Made by a program: the position numbers and the translations under genes
In this document: piece by piece, positions 26,527 to 37,090 of the stretch
Layout: every line of letters begins with the position of its first letter
Position numbering within the stretch: the first letter of the stretch is position 1
Assembly: GCF_023078275.1 (NCBI RefSeq)
Contig: NC_062971.1
Location: 14,632,001 to 14,696,000 of the forward strand
DNA: 64,000 bases
Direction: 5' to 3'
DNA from: Leguminivora glycinivorella
Taxonomy: Eukaryota; Arthropoda; Insecta; Lepidoptera; Tortricidae
The notes under the pieces: model-generated
Told to the model about the DNA's origin: nothing
The model's input: only the letters and a program-made list of their open reading frames with translations
Database searches by the model: none

Positions 26527-27474
26527 ACCGTGTGCCTTATGATCTTTTCTGAATAGATTATTACTTCGTTTGTAAGTATAAATATTCAAGGTTTTATTTT
26601 ATTGACAACCAATCTGGCCTAGGTTCGGGTTCCTAGGTTCGAAACCCGATAAGGTATTTATTTGCATTATGAACATATTATGATTGTTCTGAGTTACACC
26701 TATCTGTTTTCTGTATGTCGTAGTGTTTATTTAACATAGAAGAATACTTTAATGCGGCCGGCGGATTATTTTCACAGTAAGTAGGTACCAAACTGTTCAA
26801 AACAGAAGAACAAAGACAGTAAAACAGAATAGCTAAGTTAACCTTGGCAGAGCAATTATGAAGATAACGAATCACGCGGCGAAGGGCCAGTAATGACAAG
26901 CTGCTGACAGGGGAGTGGCCGATGTCATAAAATTTAATTTTCAGTACAGCATCCGTTAGGTACCGATAGTCATAGTGGCAGAATCCTCGTAGCACTATTT
27001 AACAGCATCTGAAATACCAAATGCAAAATATAAACGATAATAATTACATACAAATTGCATCGGAAAAGTTTTTCTCGACTTGCGGGTTTTCTTTCAGCGG
27101 AATTTTTTTGGTTCTGATTTTGATCCTGATTGGCATAAAAAATATGTCAAAAATTACGTTTTTCTTATAAAGAAATCGAGTAAACTTTTTCTAAAATCGT
27201 TCTCGCGTAGCAGCACAGAATCTGGTAGCTGTCCTTCACTAACCCGCTAACTAAATAAACGCTGTATATATTATAACATTTATAACTATGTCATCCGATA
27301 TAATTCTAATCACGCACGTTGCACAAGTCACAGTGTCTAAAAAGTGATGTTTTAGTTAAAAAATATGTTAATGTTGGTATCGGTATCAGCGGAGGTAATA
27401 TTTATTTTATAGCACTGTTCAATTTAGGCAATATTACGAGACGAATACCTATAAAATATTAAGTTTGGTACAAA
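26527..27474. other. No gene recognised
   Basis: The longest frame is 105 codons on the minus strand (26678-26995). It has no recognisable domain or splice context. Confidence 0.3.
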
Positions 27475-27493
27475 TACAGGCTGAATTTTTTAT

Positions 27494-27980
27494 TTACACA
27501 TATTTTAATAAATGTTCGAAATGCTGGCCCTGGACTTCCAAACACAAATTTGCTCGTCGCCTGAGATTGTTCTTTACTCTTCTTAACACAAAAACGTCGG
27601 CTTTTACTGCCTCAAAAGCTCTTACGATTTTTTGACGCAGTTCCGCTACAGTTTCAGACGGTTGTTCATAAACTCGCCGTTTGATGTCTCCCCAAAGATA
27701 AAAATCTAAGGGAGTCAAATCGGGACTTCGCGGTGGCCATAAGATAGGCCCGTTTCGTCCGATCCAGCGGCCTGGGTGCTCTCTGTCCAGATGAGCACGA
27801 ACTTCGCGGTGGAAATGAGCCGGGGCTCCGTCGTGCTGATAATGCAAATTAATCAAGTACTCTTCCGGCACTTCTCTTAGCAAATCTGGTACCACATTTA
27901 TCAAAAATTGGAGATAGTTTTGTCCATTTAATCGTCCTTGAATGAAATATGGTCCAATCAATGCATCATTCAGAATACCT
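27494..27980 (-). pseudogene. Transposase C-terminal half (second and third catalytic Asp)
   Basis: Beyond the LINE, the minus strand resumes with a repeated GILNDA and then LIGPYFIQGRLNGQNYLQ. The catalytic motifs are LHYQHDGAPAHF and WPPRSPDLTPLDFYLWG. Forty-one residues separate the HDG Asp from the PLD Asp, and 36 separate it from the SPD Asp. That is longer than mariner D34D and suggests a DD41D-like group, which is an inference. The frame ends at 27494, 18 bases inside the left terminal repeat. Together the two halves would total about 358 residues, normal for the family. Confidence 0.85.
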
Positions 27981-30900
27981 TTTTTTTTTTTTTTCACGGA
28001 GTGGGAATGCTGTTGCGCACGCTGTGTGGGACTCGCCGTTGCTTTCCCTTCTCCTGACGAGAAGGGGAGAAACGGCCCTACCCACTAAACCCACTCCGGC
28101 ATTTCACCCTCTTTTCCGTTGTGAGAGCGCACTGGGTTCGGAACGTTTCACTTCACCACTGCGCTCTCCGGTAGCCCTGACCAGGGCACCCGCATCGTAA
28201 AGGAGGATCGGAAACGCTTGATCCCCCTTCCCGGCATCACATATGGGGCATGGCCCCTCTAGGGCTCGAGGCGAGCGTACGCTCTCCGCCTTCGACCCTG
28301 CCGCTTTCGTCGTAGCGGAGGAGCGTCAACAGCTGCCTCTCGCTCTCTCTCTGCTTCCTCCTTCCGCGACATGACTGCTTCGCAGAAGGAGGCCACCGCC
28401 TTCCATTTTCTCTCGCTACCCAGCATAGTCTCTACTACGCCGCGTAGCGAGGGTCCGCCGCTCCGTCTCTGCCCTGAGGGTAGCTCTTTCCACGGCCCAA
28501 CGAGTGCACTCTTCCAGAGTGTGTTGGGCCGTGTCGTCCGCCACACCGCACTCGTGGCACTGAGGCCGCGGTTCTCTCTGTATTTTATGCAGATAGTGTC
28601 CGAAACACCCGTGTCCGGACACTATCTGCGTGACCCGATAAGTCAGGGCGCCCTTCCTCCGATCAACCCACCTGTCCATTACTGGGAGAATAGCCTCTAT
28701 AGTTCGGGTTCCATAGTGGCTATCCTCCAAGGTAACCCTCCACCTCTGACGCAGGCGCTCCGCGGCTGCTCTTGACGTTCTTTCGGCCTCCTCCGCGTCC
28801 GGGAGCTCGTCACGCCCTCTGGCTTCTGCCCTCAGTCGGTATCTCTCCGCTAGTACCTCTGCCTCCAACTCCCAGGGTGGAGTGCTGGCGAGGAGGCATA
28901 CCGCTGCGTAAGAGGTAGTACGGTAGGCCCTCACCATCCGCTGAGCTACGAACTTCTGGGGCCGCCGGAGCAATACCTTTGCGCGTCTTGTCAGGTGTCC
29001 AGACCAAATCGGTGCACCATAGAGCGCCATACTCCGGACGACTCCTGCGTATAACCGCCTACATGGAGCATTCGGCCCCCCAGATTAGGCAGTAGGCGAC
29101 CCAAGGCCGAAGCAGCACCTACAAGACGGGGAGTCAGTCTAGCAAAATGCTCCTCGAAGGTCCACTTCCTATCCAGGACAAGGCCCAGGTACTTAATGTG
29201 GGCTCTGACCTGGACAGACTCACCTCCCACCCTGACTGAAGTGCCCTCCGGCAACTGTCCCCACCCTCTCGTCCGTCCGAGGACCATGGCCTCGGTCTTT
29301 GGCAGGGCGACTCGTAGCCCCAGGAGTTTTATGCGTTGCACCGTAAGCTCGGTCGCCACCGCCGCCCTCCTGAGTAGCTCGTCCAGCTCCTTTCCCCGTA
29401 CGGCCACCAGTGTGTCGTCCGCGTAGCACACGGTGATCATGCGGGGAAGCTGCACCCCTCGGATCACCCAGTCGTAGCCGAGGTTCCACAGAAGGGGACC
29501 CAGCACAGAGCCCTGGGGAACCCCGCATGTCATCGCCCTCGCACTCCGAACACCCCTCTGCTCATAAAGCACTACCCGCCCCGTCAGGTAATGCTCCACC
29601 ACGCGCGTCAGATAACGGGGTACTCCATGGTAACGGAGTGCCTCACCAATGACGGTGTAGGGTAGGGACCCGAATGCGTTTGCGATGTCTAGTGACACCG
29701 CAACCACTCCCTCCCTCTGGCTGGCTGCTAGCACCCCGAAGTCCCTCAGAGCGGCTACAGCGTCTATGGTGGACCGTCCTCTGCGGAACCCGAATTGGCA
29801 AGCATGTATGTTCGGGCCCGTTTCCACTAGGTGCCGCTGAATACGGGAGGCCAGAATTCGCTCAAATAGCTTCCCGACCTCATCCAGCAGCACGATGGGG
29901 CGGTAGCCGTTGGGGGGGTCTGGTGGTCGCCCCTCCTTGCGTAATAGGCACAATCGCCCCTCCTTCCAGCATCTCGGGAAGCGCCCTTCCTCAAGGCAGT
30001 TTTCTAAGAGGGATTTGAGGTGATTCCCAAGATACTTAAGTGCCACGAAAAGCACTTTTCCTGGCACTCCGTCCGGCCCCGGCGCTTTGCGTGTAGCCCT
30101 GACCCGATTCGTAGCCCACTCTATTTCGTCATCTGTGATGGGGGGGATGACGGGCGGTTCCCCTGGTTCCGCTACTGGAGGGGCCATTGCCGGTGGGACA
30201 AAGTCTGGCGCTTCCGGAAATAGGCCCTCGACTACTCGTCGGAGGAGTTCTGGCTCCATGGAATCTATAGGAGGAGTGCTCTGAAGTTTGTTGCGCACCA
30301 TTCTATATGGGCGTCCCCATGGGTCCCTATTGAGGGTTTCCAGGAACTCCTCCCACCCCTCATTTTTAGCCTTTTTGATTGCCTGCTGGAGGACCCGCTT
30401 CTTTTCTGCCCACGCGGTGCGAAGGAGCTCCTCCTCCTCTGCAGTGTGTCTTCTCCTCCTGCACCGCGTGTAGGCCCGCCGGGCGTTATTGGAAGCCGTG
30501 CGAAAGGCAGCGATTTCAGGGGTCCACCAATAGACTTGTTTTTTGCCCCGAGCAGGCCGGGCTCGGGGCATGGAAGCGTCACAAACTATCTCCAGTGACC
30601 TTCTAAAGTGGTCGGCCTTCTCGTCGACACCTCTTGGGGGCGCCTGAAGAGGGTGGGGAGCGTTCCACGCCTCGACGATGGCAGCCTCTTCCGCCATTTC
30701 TCTGTCAAGGCGGCCAAGCGACCACCTTGGGAACCCTCCCCTCCCAACCCGTCGGCACTCAGGAATGAGCGGTGCGGCCCCTGGCATTAGAGTGACCCTC
30801 ATGCGGATATATAAATGATCTGAAAGGGTTTCTTCGTCTTCTGCCACTCGCCACTCAGTAATACGCGCCGCCAGGTCAGGGGTCGCGAAAGATAAATCTA

Positions 30901-30986
30901 CTATCGATCCTCCATTCCAACGGACGCACGTCTGAGCGTTACCGCGGTTGAGCAGAACCAATCCCGCCGCATCATTCAGAATACCT
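27963..30986 (-). mobile_element. R1-clade-like LINE, copy B, inserted in the transposase gene
   Basis: The body is 27981-30968 on the minus strand. It ends in a T run on the plus strand (27980-27994), that is a poly-A tail. It is flanked by an 18-bp direct repeat GCATCATTCAGAATACCT at 27963-27980 and 30969-30986. Its edges may overlap the tail or body by a base or two. It is 5'-truncated inside the endonuclease. It is longer at the 5' side than copy A and shares its 3' UTR. Confidence 0.92.
28259..30968 (-). pseudogene. LINE copy B ORF2: endonuclease end, reverse transcriptase, CCHC tail (frameshifted)
   Basis: From the junction the frame gives the last part of the APE-type endonuclease, including GGSIVDLSFATPDLAARITE and the SDHLYI motif. 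A linker follows, then the RT with APGPDGVPGKVLF, YRPIVLLDE, FGFRRGRSTIDAV, GVPQGSVLGP (intact Gly, unlike copy A) and YADD at about 29418-29429. Near 29070 a G tract of six, against seven in copy A, shifts the frame. The continuation from MALYGAPIWSG holds the thumb and the CHECGVADDTAQHTLEEC cluster. A second shift near 28440 leads to the basic C-terminus RRKRQGRRRRAYARLEP. The RT active site is intact, but the protein is broken in two places downstream. Confidence 0.88.
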
Positions 30987-31576
30987 GCCCACACGTTAAG
31001 ACTGAACCTTACTTGATAGGCATCTCTTTTCGTAACGTGAGGATTTCTTCTACTCCACCAATGCTCATTATGTACATTAAATAGCCCGATCCTCGTGAAC
31101 GTTGCCTCGTCAGTCCATAGTAAGTTCGTGTCCAGGTTTTCTAATAGCCAACGGCACATGACCCTCCTTTTTCCGTAATCAGCCAACATGAGATCTTGGA
31201 CTGGCTGAAAGTGGTACGGATGTAGCCCTGATGCATTAAGCAGTTGCCAAACGTAACGTTGACTTACGTGAAAAAGACGTGCAGCAGCTCTAGTACTCGC
31301 TTGAGGATTACGATTAAAAAATAATCGTATGTTTCTGTACAGCCTATCCGGAAGAAGTCGTGGTCGACCGCGAGCCTGAGCGTGCATAGGCACAGTAAAT
31401 TGGCCATACTCTCGTAGGTTTTGCACCATCCTCATAATTAAATTTTGTCTCGGTACCGGCGACTCAGGATACCTTCTTCCGAATAGTTCTTGCGTTTGAC
31501 CAATTCTGCCAGTCTGAGCGTACCAAGATACCATATCAAACCTTTGTATGTTCGTGTACGGATACGGCGGAGGCAT
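30969..31576 (-). pseudogene. Transposase N-terminal half (DUF4817-like, first catalytic Asp)
   Basis: The minus-strand frame opens at 31576 with MPPPYPYTNIQRFDMVSWYA. Residues 1-75 resemble the N-terminal DNA-binding region found in DUF4817-type insect transposases, followed by RGRPRLLPD and a second helix-turn-helix-like segment (STRAAARLFHVSQRYVWQLL, residues 94-113). The first catalytic Asp is residue 156 in LLWTDEATF. The transposase reading stops being transposase after GILNDA (residue 203), exactly at the LINE junction. The reading frame itself continues without a stop into LINE sequence. Confidence 0.85.
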
Positions 31577-31925
31577 TTTAATACCATTAATCGTAATAAA
31601 ACTTAATTATTTTATGAGTAAATACGATTTAAATACTTATGTTGACAATGTCGGGGATGTTGACATTATTGACAATACGTGCCAAAATTCTATCCAGCCA
31701 ACTTCAATATTAGAAGGTTGGATATCTAAATGTTGAAATTTTCATGACAAGTACGAAACATGCATGTAGGGTGACTATGAGATCAAAAAAATAGGACAAA
31801 TCCAATTAAAAGTTGATAAAATAAAAATGTACTTAATTTAGGTTTAATAGCATTGTAAGTTATTGTTAACTATGTATAGAGTTCAAAAAATATATAACGA
31901 TTCACGATTTAAAATTCACCCTGTA

Positions 31926-34384
31926 TAACTTAGACGGAGACTACGAGTAGGTATATTACCTAAGATTTCTGACTTGTTACGGTTTATGAAACTAACGTTT
32001 GTAAGATCCTTCTATAAAAACTTGATCAGCAATAATTGCAATCAGTTACAGATAATAAAAAATCCTTTAAAAACCGTTACGTATCTGTTCTTCACGGTCA
32101 AATTAACTGCAGGTTTGAACTTGACCTAACTAGACACATAAAATAATACATACGGAAATATTGCACATACTGCAAATGCCTGTAAATGAGGTTTATGATG
32201 TCTTATTTGTGAGGGTTAGGGTTCATAATAGTTCGACAGGCACAAAATTAAAGGAAAACTCAATGTATTTACTAGCATTGTGCGCACGCGACGGTAAAGA
32301 GGCTAAAAGGGCATATGTCTCATATAAGCATTTTTTGTACCTGGCATATAACATAACGTAACGTCAGTAAATTAGACAATTTTCTTAGAACTTAGTGAAA
32401 AATATATAATTTTATTTTTCATGGAGCCTTAATTGACTTGCCAGGTGGAGCTTTACCTAAGGAATTGGTTTTTTGTCTACAATTGCTTTACCACTTTTAC
32501 AGGTATAGTGAATTTTCTTAGGTATTGTTTCTGAAATTAAATAGCCTTTACTAGCTGGTGTGATAAAATTGCATTTTCTCACTTACCATCTTTTGCAGAG
32601 TAACTTGGTCTAAGATAAAATGTTAAGCATACCATATTGATACAGTTACTCCAGCATTTTCCCACGATCATTGTTTTCAGCCACAACTGTGTAAAAAGCT
32701 AGCGACTTTACCTTCCAACCGCAACACATCACCTCTATAACTATCCATTTCAACTTAAACCATATTTATACACTAATAAAGCTGTTTTAGCTACAAATAT
32801 GTAAGCGCTGAATAAAACACATGACACGCGCTAAATCCGCTTGGCTATTGTCTTTTTTCATGATGATTCACCGCCTTACAGCAGAATCAAACAGTCTGAA
32901 GTAAAACATGAAATACGTTTAAAATACACTCTTATACGCCACTCCTTTAATCGCAAACTAAGTTTTTATTAATTTATGCTTTGATACTTACTATTTTGTT
33001 GGTAAGAAATGCATTCCATACGCGATAGACCGTTACGTTTGAATTGCTCTGAGTAATGTAGGTAGCACGTTAATTAAAGTGCATGTCCGTTTGCACCTGG
33101 TAATTTTAAACAGAATTTAACGCTCTTGTAAGTGAGCATCAGGAATATGTTAATTTGATGACGAAAGGCATCACAGGCAGCAAGATTAGTATGTTGTTTC
33201 ACAACTGGCACAAGGAAGCATCCTAAGCGAAGGACAGCTTGGTCAGTTAGTGAAAAAATACACTTTTTTCGAAAAAGGTGATGTGAAATAAGAAGCTGCT
33301 GCAGTGCTGTCAATGGTCTATTTTCTGTCATCTGTAGGTACTATATCGTAAATACTGTATCTAAATTATAGCGTGAACTCTATCTCCTACAGTAATTTAT
33401 CTCCTTTAATTAACCTAAACTAAAAAATAAACGTCGTTATATCCACGTTTTCATCGGTGTGTCACGCCACCTCCAGCCCTGCCTAGTCTCTGCCATTTTA
33501 ATTCCCAACACCGCATATTGCAAACAATATTTTCCCAAGTGTCACATTAACAAGCAAAATTACACAAGCTATACAATCACTTCTTTTATTACCGGCAGGA
33601 AATTTTGCGGATTTTTATAAGGACTTTTGAATAGAAAAAACGCCACCCTCTTGAGTAGTAAGATTTTTGTAAGCCAAGTGCACGATTAAATTTTATTGAA
33701 TGCGTACTTAGGCGGTTTTAGCGTTTGCATGAATATTTGAAGTCTTTTTTACATTTCAGTATACAAATGTATATGTAGATGTTGTGCCTATTTACTATAT
33801 AATTTTAGTGTTAAGGGGCTTACAGATTAGCAATTCACCGGACTATGTCAGCCAATCCGTTATTTGGCACTCATAATGAACTTAGAAGTTCTGCCTAAAG
33901 ATAAAAAAACACAAAATATACACACACGAACATTCACGTTTAGCAGTCTGATTTTGACATAAATAAAATACCCACAGCACCAGAATATATCGCGACAATT
34001 ATAAATATCCCCCTCACAGGTTACCCCACCCGGTCCTGGGGTTAGACCAAATGACCGAGCATAATCACCTAACTATTGTCCTCGGCGAAGCCTCATTTAT
34101 TTTTATATCTCTATGGCATTTTTAACAAAAATGGACATCGACGGTGATGGCCGGAATTGATGACTGAGACGGATGCTTCAGATTTTTAATGGCGCGGGGG
34201 ACATAAAAAGTGAGGTTTTTCGGAAGTCTGCAATCTGAATGCATATTAGAAATAATGGAGATATCATATTAAGAGTTCTTATTTTTTGGCAACATTCAAG
34301 TTGCAAGAAAAACAAGAACTAAAAAAAAAATTGAAAGCAGTAAGTATACTTATATGTATAAATAAATAGGATTTTTTATACTAG
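31926..34384. other. No gene recognised
   Basis: AT-rich DNA. The minus-strand frame at 33074-33331 contains TALQQLLISHHLF, faintly like a Harbinger transposase phrase, but nothing else supports it. Confidence 0.35.
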
Positions 34385-34809
34385 ATCGGTGGCAAACAAG
34401 CACACGCTCCGCTTTATGGTTAGCAGTTACGGTAACCTATGAACACCTGTGGCCTATCCCACAAAACTTTACAAGTGTACAATTCGACAAAATTGTAGCA
34501 TTACATGTAATATAACTATTACAAAAAAGTATTCGTTACAAGTTTGAAGTATACAAATAATTTACTTTTGTGGAACTGCAAAATTGTCAAATTGTAGATG
34601 TGTAAATATACAAAGAAAAATTTGTAAAGTTTGTAAGTTACAATTTTAAATATGTATCAATTTATTTAGCTTCTATGATTTTGAAGATAGCTTCACTCCG
34701 TTTAATAAGGAATTACGCTTATTGTCTAGTGATATCTATTGCACTTATATCTAAACATCAAGTATCTAATTAAAATGGACTTGCAAAAAAAAACTAACCA
34801 TATTAAACG

Positions 34810-35379
34810 CTATAAGTGAAACTCTAAATTAGGTCCACATACAACCATAACATTTATAGAGTGATCTCCATGTCGGTCAACAAAACCAGCTTCATTTTGA
34901 CGAGGGGCATCTATTGGTATTAGTGACCCATCAATAATGCCTCCGACCCTGTGAAAATTTACATGAGAAGCTGCAATAAAGTCTTGCGAAATTGAGTTTC
35001 CATTGGTTGGCCATCTTACTTCACTCCCCAGCAATTTATCCACTATTTGTGCACACACGGTACGAATAGAGCGATACATCGTCATTTTAGAAATGCCATG
35101 AGCATCGCCAGTGACGTGGTATTGGGATCCTGAGCCTAACCATCTCAAAACAGTTAGCAGCTGTTGTTGCGGATGAAGGGCGTGGCTTCTTCGTGTCGGA
35201 TGTTGAAAATGTCCTCCAATAGTCTGTATAAAGTATTCCACGGTAGATTTACTAACTCTAAATCTTTGATTAAACGTAAAATCCGTAATGTTGAAAGTTA
35301 AATTTATCCGTTCTATATTTCTCCAGGGACGTCTTACAATTATTAATTCTGTTTCACTATCACTGTCACTTTTAAGCAT
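34810..35379 (-). pseudogene. Harbinger (HARBI1-like) transposase, C-terminally truncated
   Basis: This is the N-terminal 189 residues of a PIF/Harbinger transposase, a DDE enzyme that normally has about 350-400 residues and works with a Myb-like partner. Visible features are FNQRFRVSKSTVEYFIQTIG, the helix-turn-helix region HPQQQLLTVLRWLGSGSQYH followed by AHGISKMTMYRSIRTVC, and the DDE start VGGIIDGSLIPIDAP with the first catalytic Asp. FVDRHGDHSINVMVVCG is the conserved segment before the second catalytic position. The frame stops at NLEFHL and no continuation is found to the element end, so the rest is deleted. No Myb-like partner gene is present. The element is non-autonomous. Confidence 0.85.
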
Positions 35380-35678
35380 ATCGTTAAACTTGGGATTGTA
35401 ATTCGTTCAATATAATGTAATGCAATTACGAGCGTTGGAATAATTGTAAAAAGGTAATGACACACGTTTGGTGAATTGTCAACCTGTAGCTACAATTCTA
35501 CAAATATGTACAACTATTTCTACAATTTACTGTTGCATGATACAATTGTCACCTACAAATTTGCAAGTTTTCCGGAAAAGAGTTGTACGATATGTAAAGT
35601 TTTGTGATACAACAAATTGTATGTTTTTTATACAATTTACATATTTGTAGAAATTTTCCAGTACAAATATGTAATTTG

Positions 35679-36934
35679 TATTGGGTTGGTAAGAAAGTAA
35701 TGAGCGATCGATTGAATTCCACATAAAATTTTTGAGAGAGTTCTAGAATCTTCTATGGTCGAAAGTATATAAAGGGCGAGTCGCACAGTTTCTCGTCAGT
35801 CATTCACTAGCTGTCGCCGAGCTAATATAAGGAAGAAAATGGACGAATTAAAAGTGCATGTAAGGCATTGCTTACTATATGAATTTCAGTCTGGCCATTC
35901 AGCCGCCGAAGCAGTGCGTAATATATGTCAGCGTGTTGCTCCTGGAGTTGTGTCTGAGGCCACGGCGAAACGATGGTTCCAGCGGTTTCGTAGTGGCGAC
36001 TTTTCATTATCAGATCAACCTAAGTCTGGTCGAACGGTGAAGATTGATGTAGCCAAATTAAAAACCTTAATTGAAGGAGATCCGAGGCTAACGAGTCGTA
36101 CTCTTGCTACCGAGTTAGGCTGCTCTCGTGTCACCATAGAAACACATTTACACGAGTTGGGAAAAAACTACAAATACAGTGTTTGGATACCGCACGAACT
36201 TGATAGAGGTCAACTAAACCGCCGTGCCGATATCTGCATACAACTTCTGTCTTTTCGCCGCACATTCAACTGGTTGGACCATCTTATCACTGGAGATGAA
36301 AAATGGGTCTTATATATAAATCACACACGCAAACGTCAGTGCCTAGCTCCAAATGAAAAAGGAATAGAGGCACCAAAAACAGAGCCTCACCCGAAAAAAG
36401 TTATGCTGTCCGTTTGGTGGGATATTCATGGTATTATTCACTGGGAACTCCTACCAAGTGGAATGACTGTTACCGCATCAGTATACCTGTAATCAGCTTA
36501 AAAATTTAAACCAAAAAATCTGTCAGAATCGTCCACAGCATGTTAAAGTTTTTTTCTTACACGACAATGCTCGCCCACACATTGCAAAAGTGACTCGGCT
36601 AAAGCTATTGGAGCTAGGTTGGAAAGTGATACCTCATCCACCGTACTCTCCAGACTTGGCACCTACGGATTACGCATTGTTCAGATCGCTAAGCAATGCC
36701 TTGAATGAAAAAAAGTTCGATGATCAAGCCCATCTACGACAGTACATAGCTGAGTTTTTTGAATCTAAACCTAAGAACTTCTTCGGCGATGCTATTCATT
36801 CTTTACCAGAACGATGGAGATAAGTAGTAGATAACGAAGGCCGTTATATTTTTGCTAAATGATTAAAATAATAAATTAAATAAAAATTACAATATTGGTT
36901 ATGATTCGCTCATTACTTTCTTACCAACCCAATA
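35679..36934 (+). mobile_element. Mariner element, copy 2, nested in Harbinger
   Basis: The element is 35681-36932 (1252 bp) with TTGGGTTGGTAAGAAAGT ends and TA on both sides (35679-35680, 36933-36934). It is nearly full length for mariner and keeps the leader missing from copy 1, including a TATATAAAGG motif near 35768 ahead of the ATG at 35839. It lies upstream of the Harbinger transposase start, on the opposite strand. Confidence 0.95.
35839..36823 (+). pseudogene. Mariner transposase, copy 2 (frameshift and early stop)
   Basis: The frame starts MDELKVHVRHCLLYEFQSGH. The paired helix-turn-helix DNA-binding region (residues 1-110, with LGCSRVTIETHLHELGKNY) is intact. The first catalytic Asp is in LITGDEKWVLY. 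One extra C near 36486, compared with copy 1, breaks the frame after TVTASV. The rest continues in another frame with FFLHDNARPH and YSPDLAPTDY. Near the end copy 1 reads RWRQVVDN, whereas this copy has a stop directly after RWR (36821-36823). Two independent lesions mean it cannot make active transposase, but its terminal repeats are intact. Confidence 0.93.
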
Positions 36935-37090
36935 TATTTTGTGGTACGCACACTTGTTTTATGACAAATTTGTAACGTGAAAATTGTAGAATTGTAATTG
37001 TAAGGTTTGTGGGATAGGCCACAGGGGTGTTAGGTACATGCGCGTCGTCGACCCTAAAACACCCCACCCTCATTGAGCTTAGGCAACCTT

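Larger units (their letters stand above)
27475..31925 (-). mobile_element. Tc1/mariner-superfamily transposon (DUF4817-type transposase), split by a LINE
   Basis: The ends are inverted: CAGGCTGAATTTT starting at 27477 and, reading inwards from 31923, CAGGGTGAATTTT. That is 12 of 13 matches. A TA dinucleotide flanks both ends (27475-27476 and 31924-31925), the target of this superfamily. The transposase is on the minus strand and is interrupted by LINE copy B at 27981-30968. Without the LINE the element would be about 1.44 kb, a normal size for this superfamily. Confidence 0.85.
34446..37025 (-). mobile_element. PIF/Harbinger element, internally deleted and carrying a nested mariner
   Basis: The inverted ends are CCTGTGGCCTATCCCACAAA starting at 34446 and its complement ending at 37025. 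They share about 27 of the first 29 bases. The interior holds the N-terminal part of a Harbinger transposase on the minus strand, repeated TTGTA/TACAA phrases near both ends, and the mariner at 35681-36932. The expected 3-bp target duplication is hidden because the surrounding host repeat is itself palindromic (AACACCTG...CAGGGGTGTT). Confidence 0.8.
34385..37090 (+). repeat. Lepidopteran interspersed repeat, two halves around a Harbinger insertion
   Basis: The left half (34385-34445) reads GATCGGTGGCAAACAAGCAC then GGTTAGCAGTTACGGTAACC. The right half (37026-37090) reads GGGTGTTAGGTACATGCGCG and TCGTCGACCCTAAAACACC. In the lepidopteran repeat I know, these phrases are adjacent: a GGCAAACAAGC...GTAAGCAGT...GGTGTTACATGCGC element. 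A more complete relative lies on the minus strand at 61390-61545. The Harbinger element therefore landed inside this repeat. Confidence 0.65.

Noticed and set aside
33074..33331. Second Harbinger transposase relic (TALQQLLISHHLF)
   Set aside because: Only one short phrase is reminiscent. The rest does not match and no terminal repeats were found.
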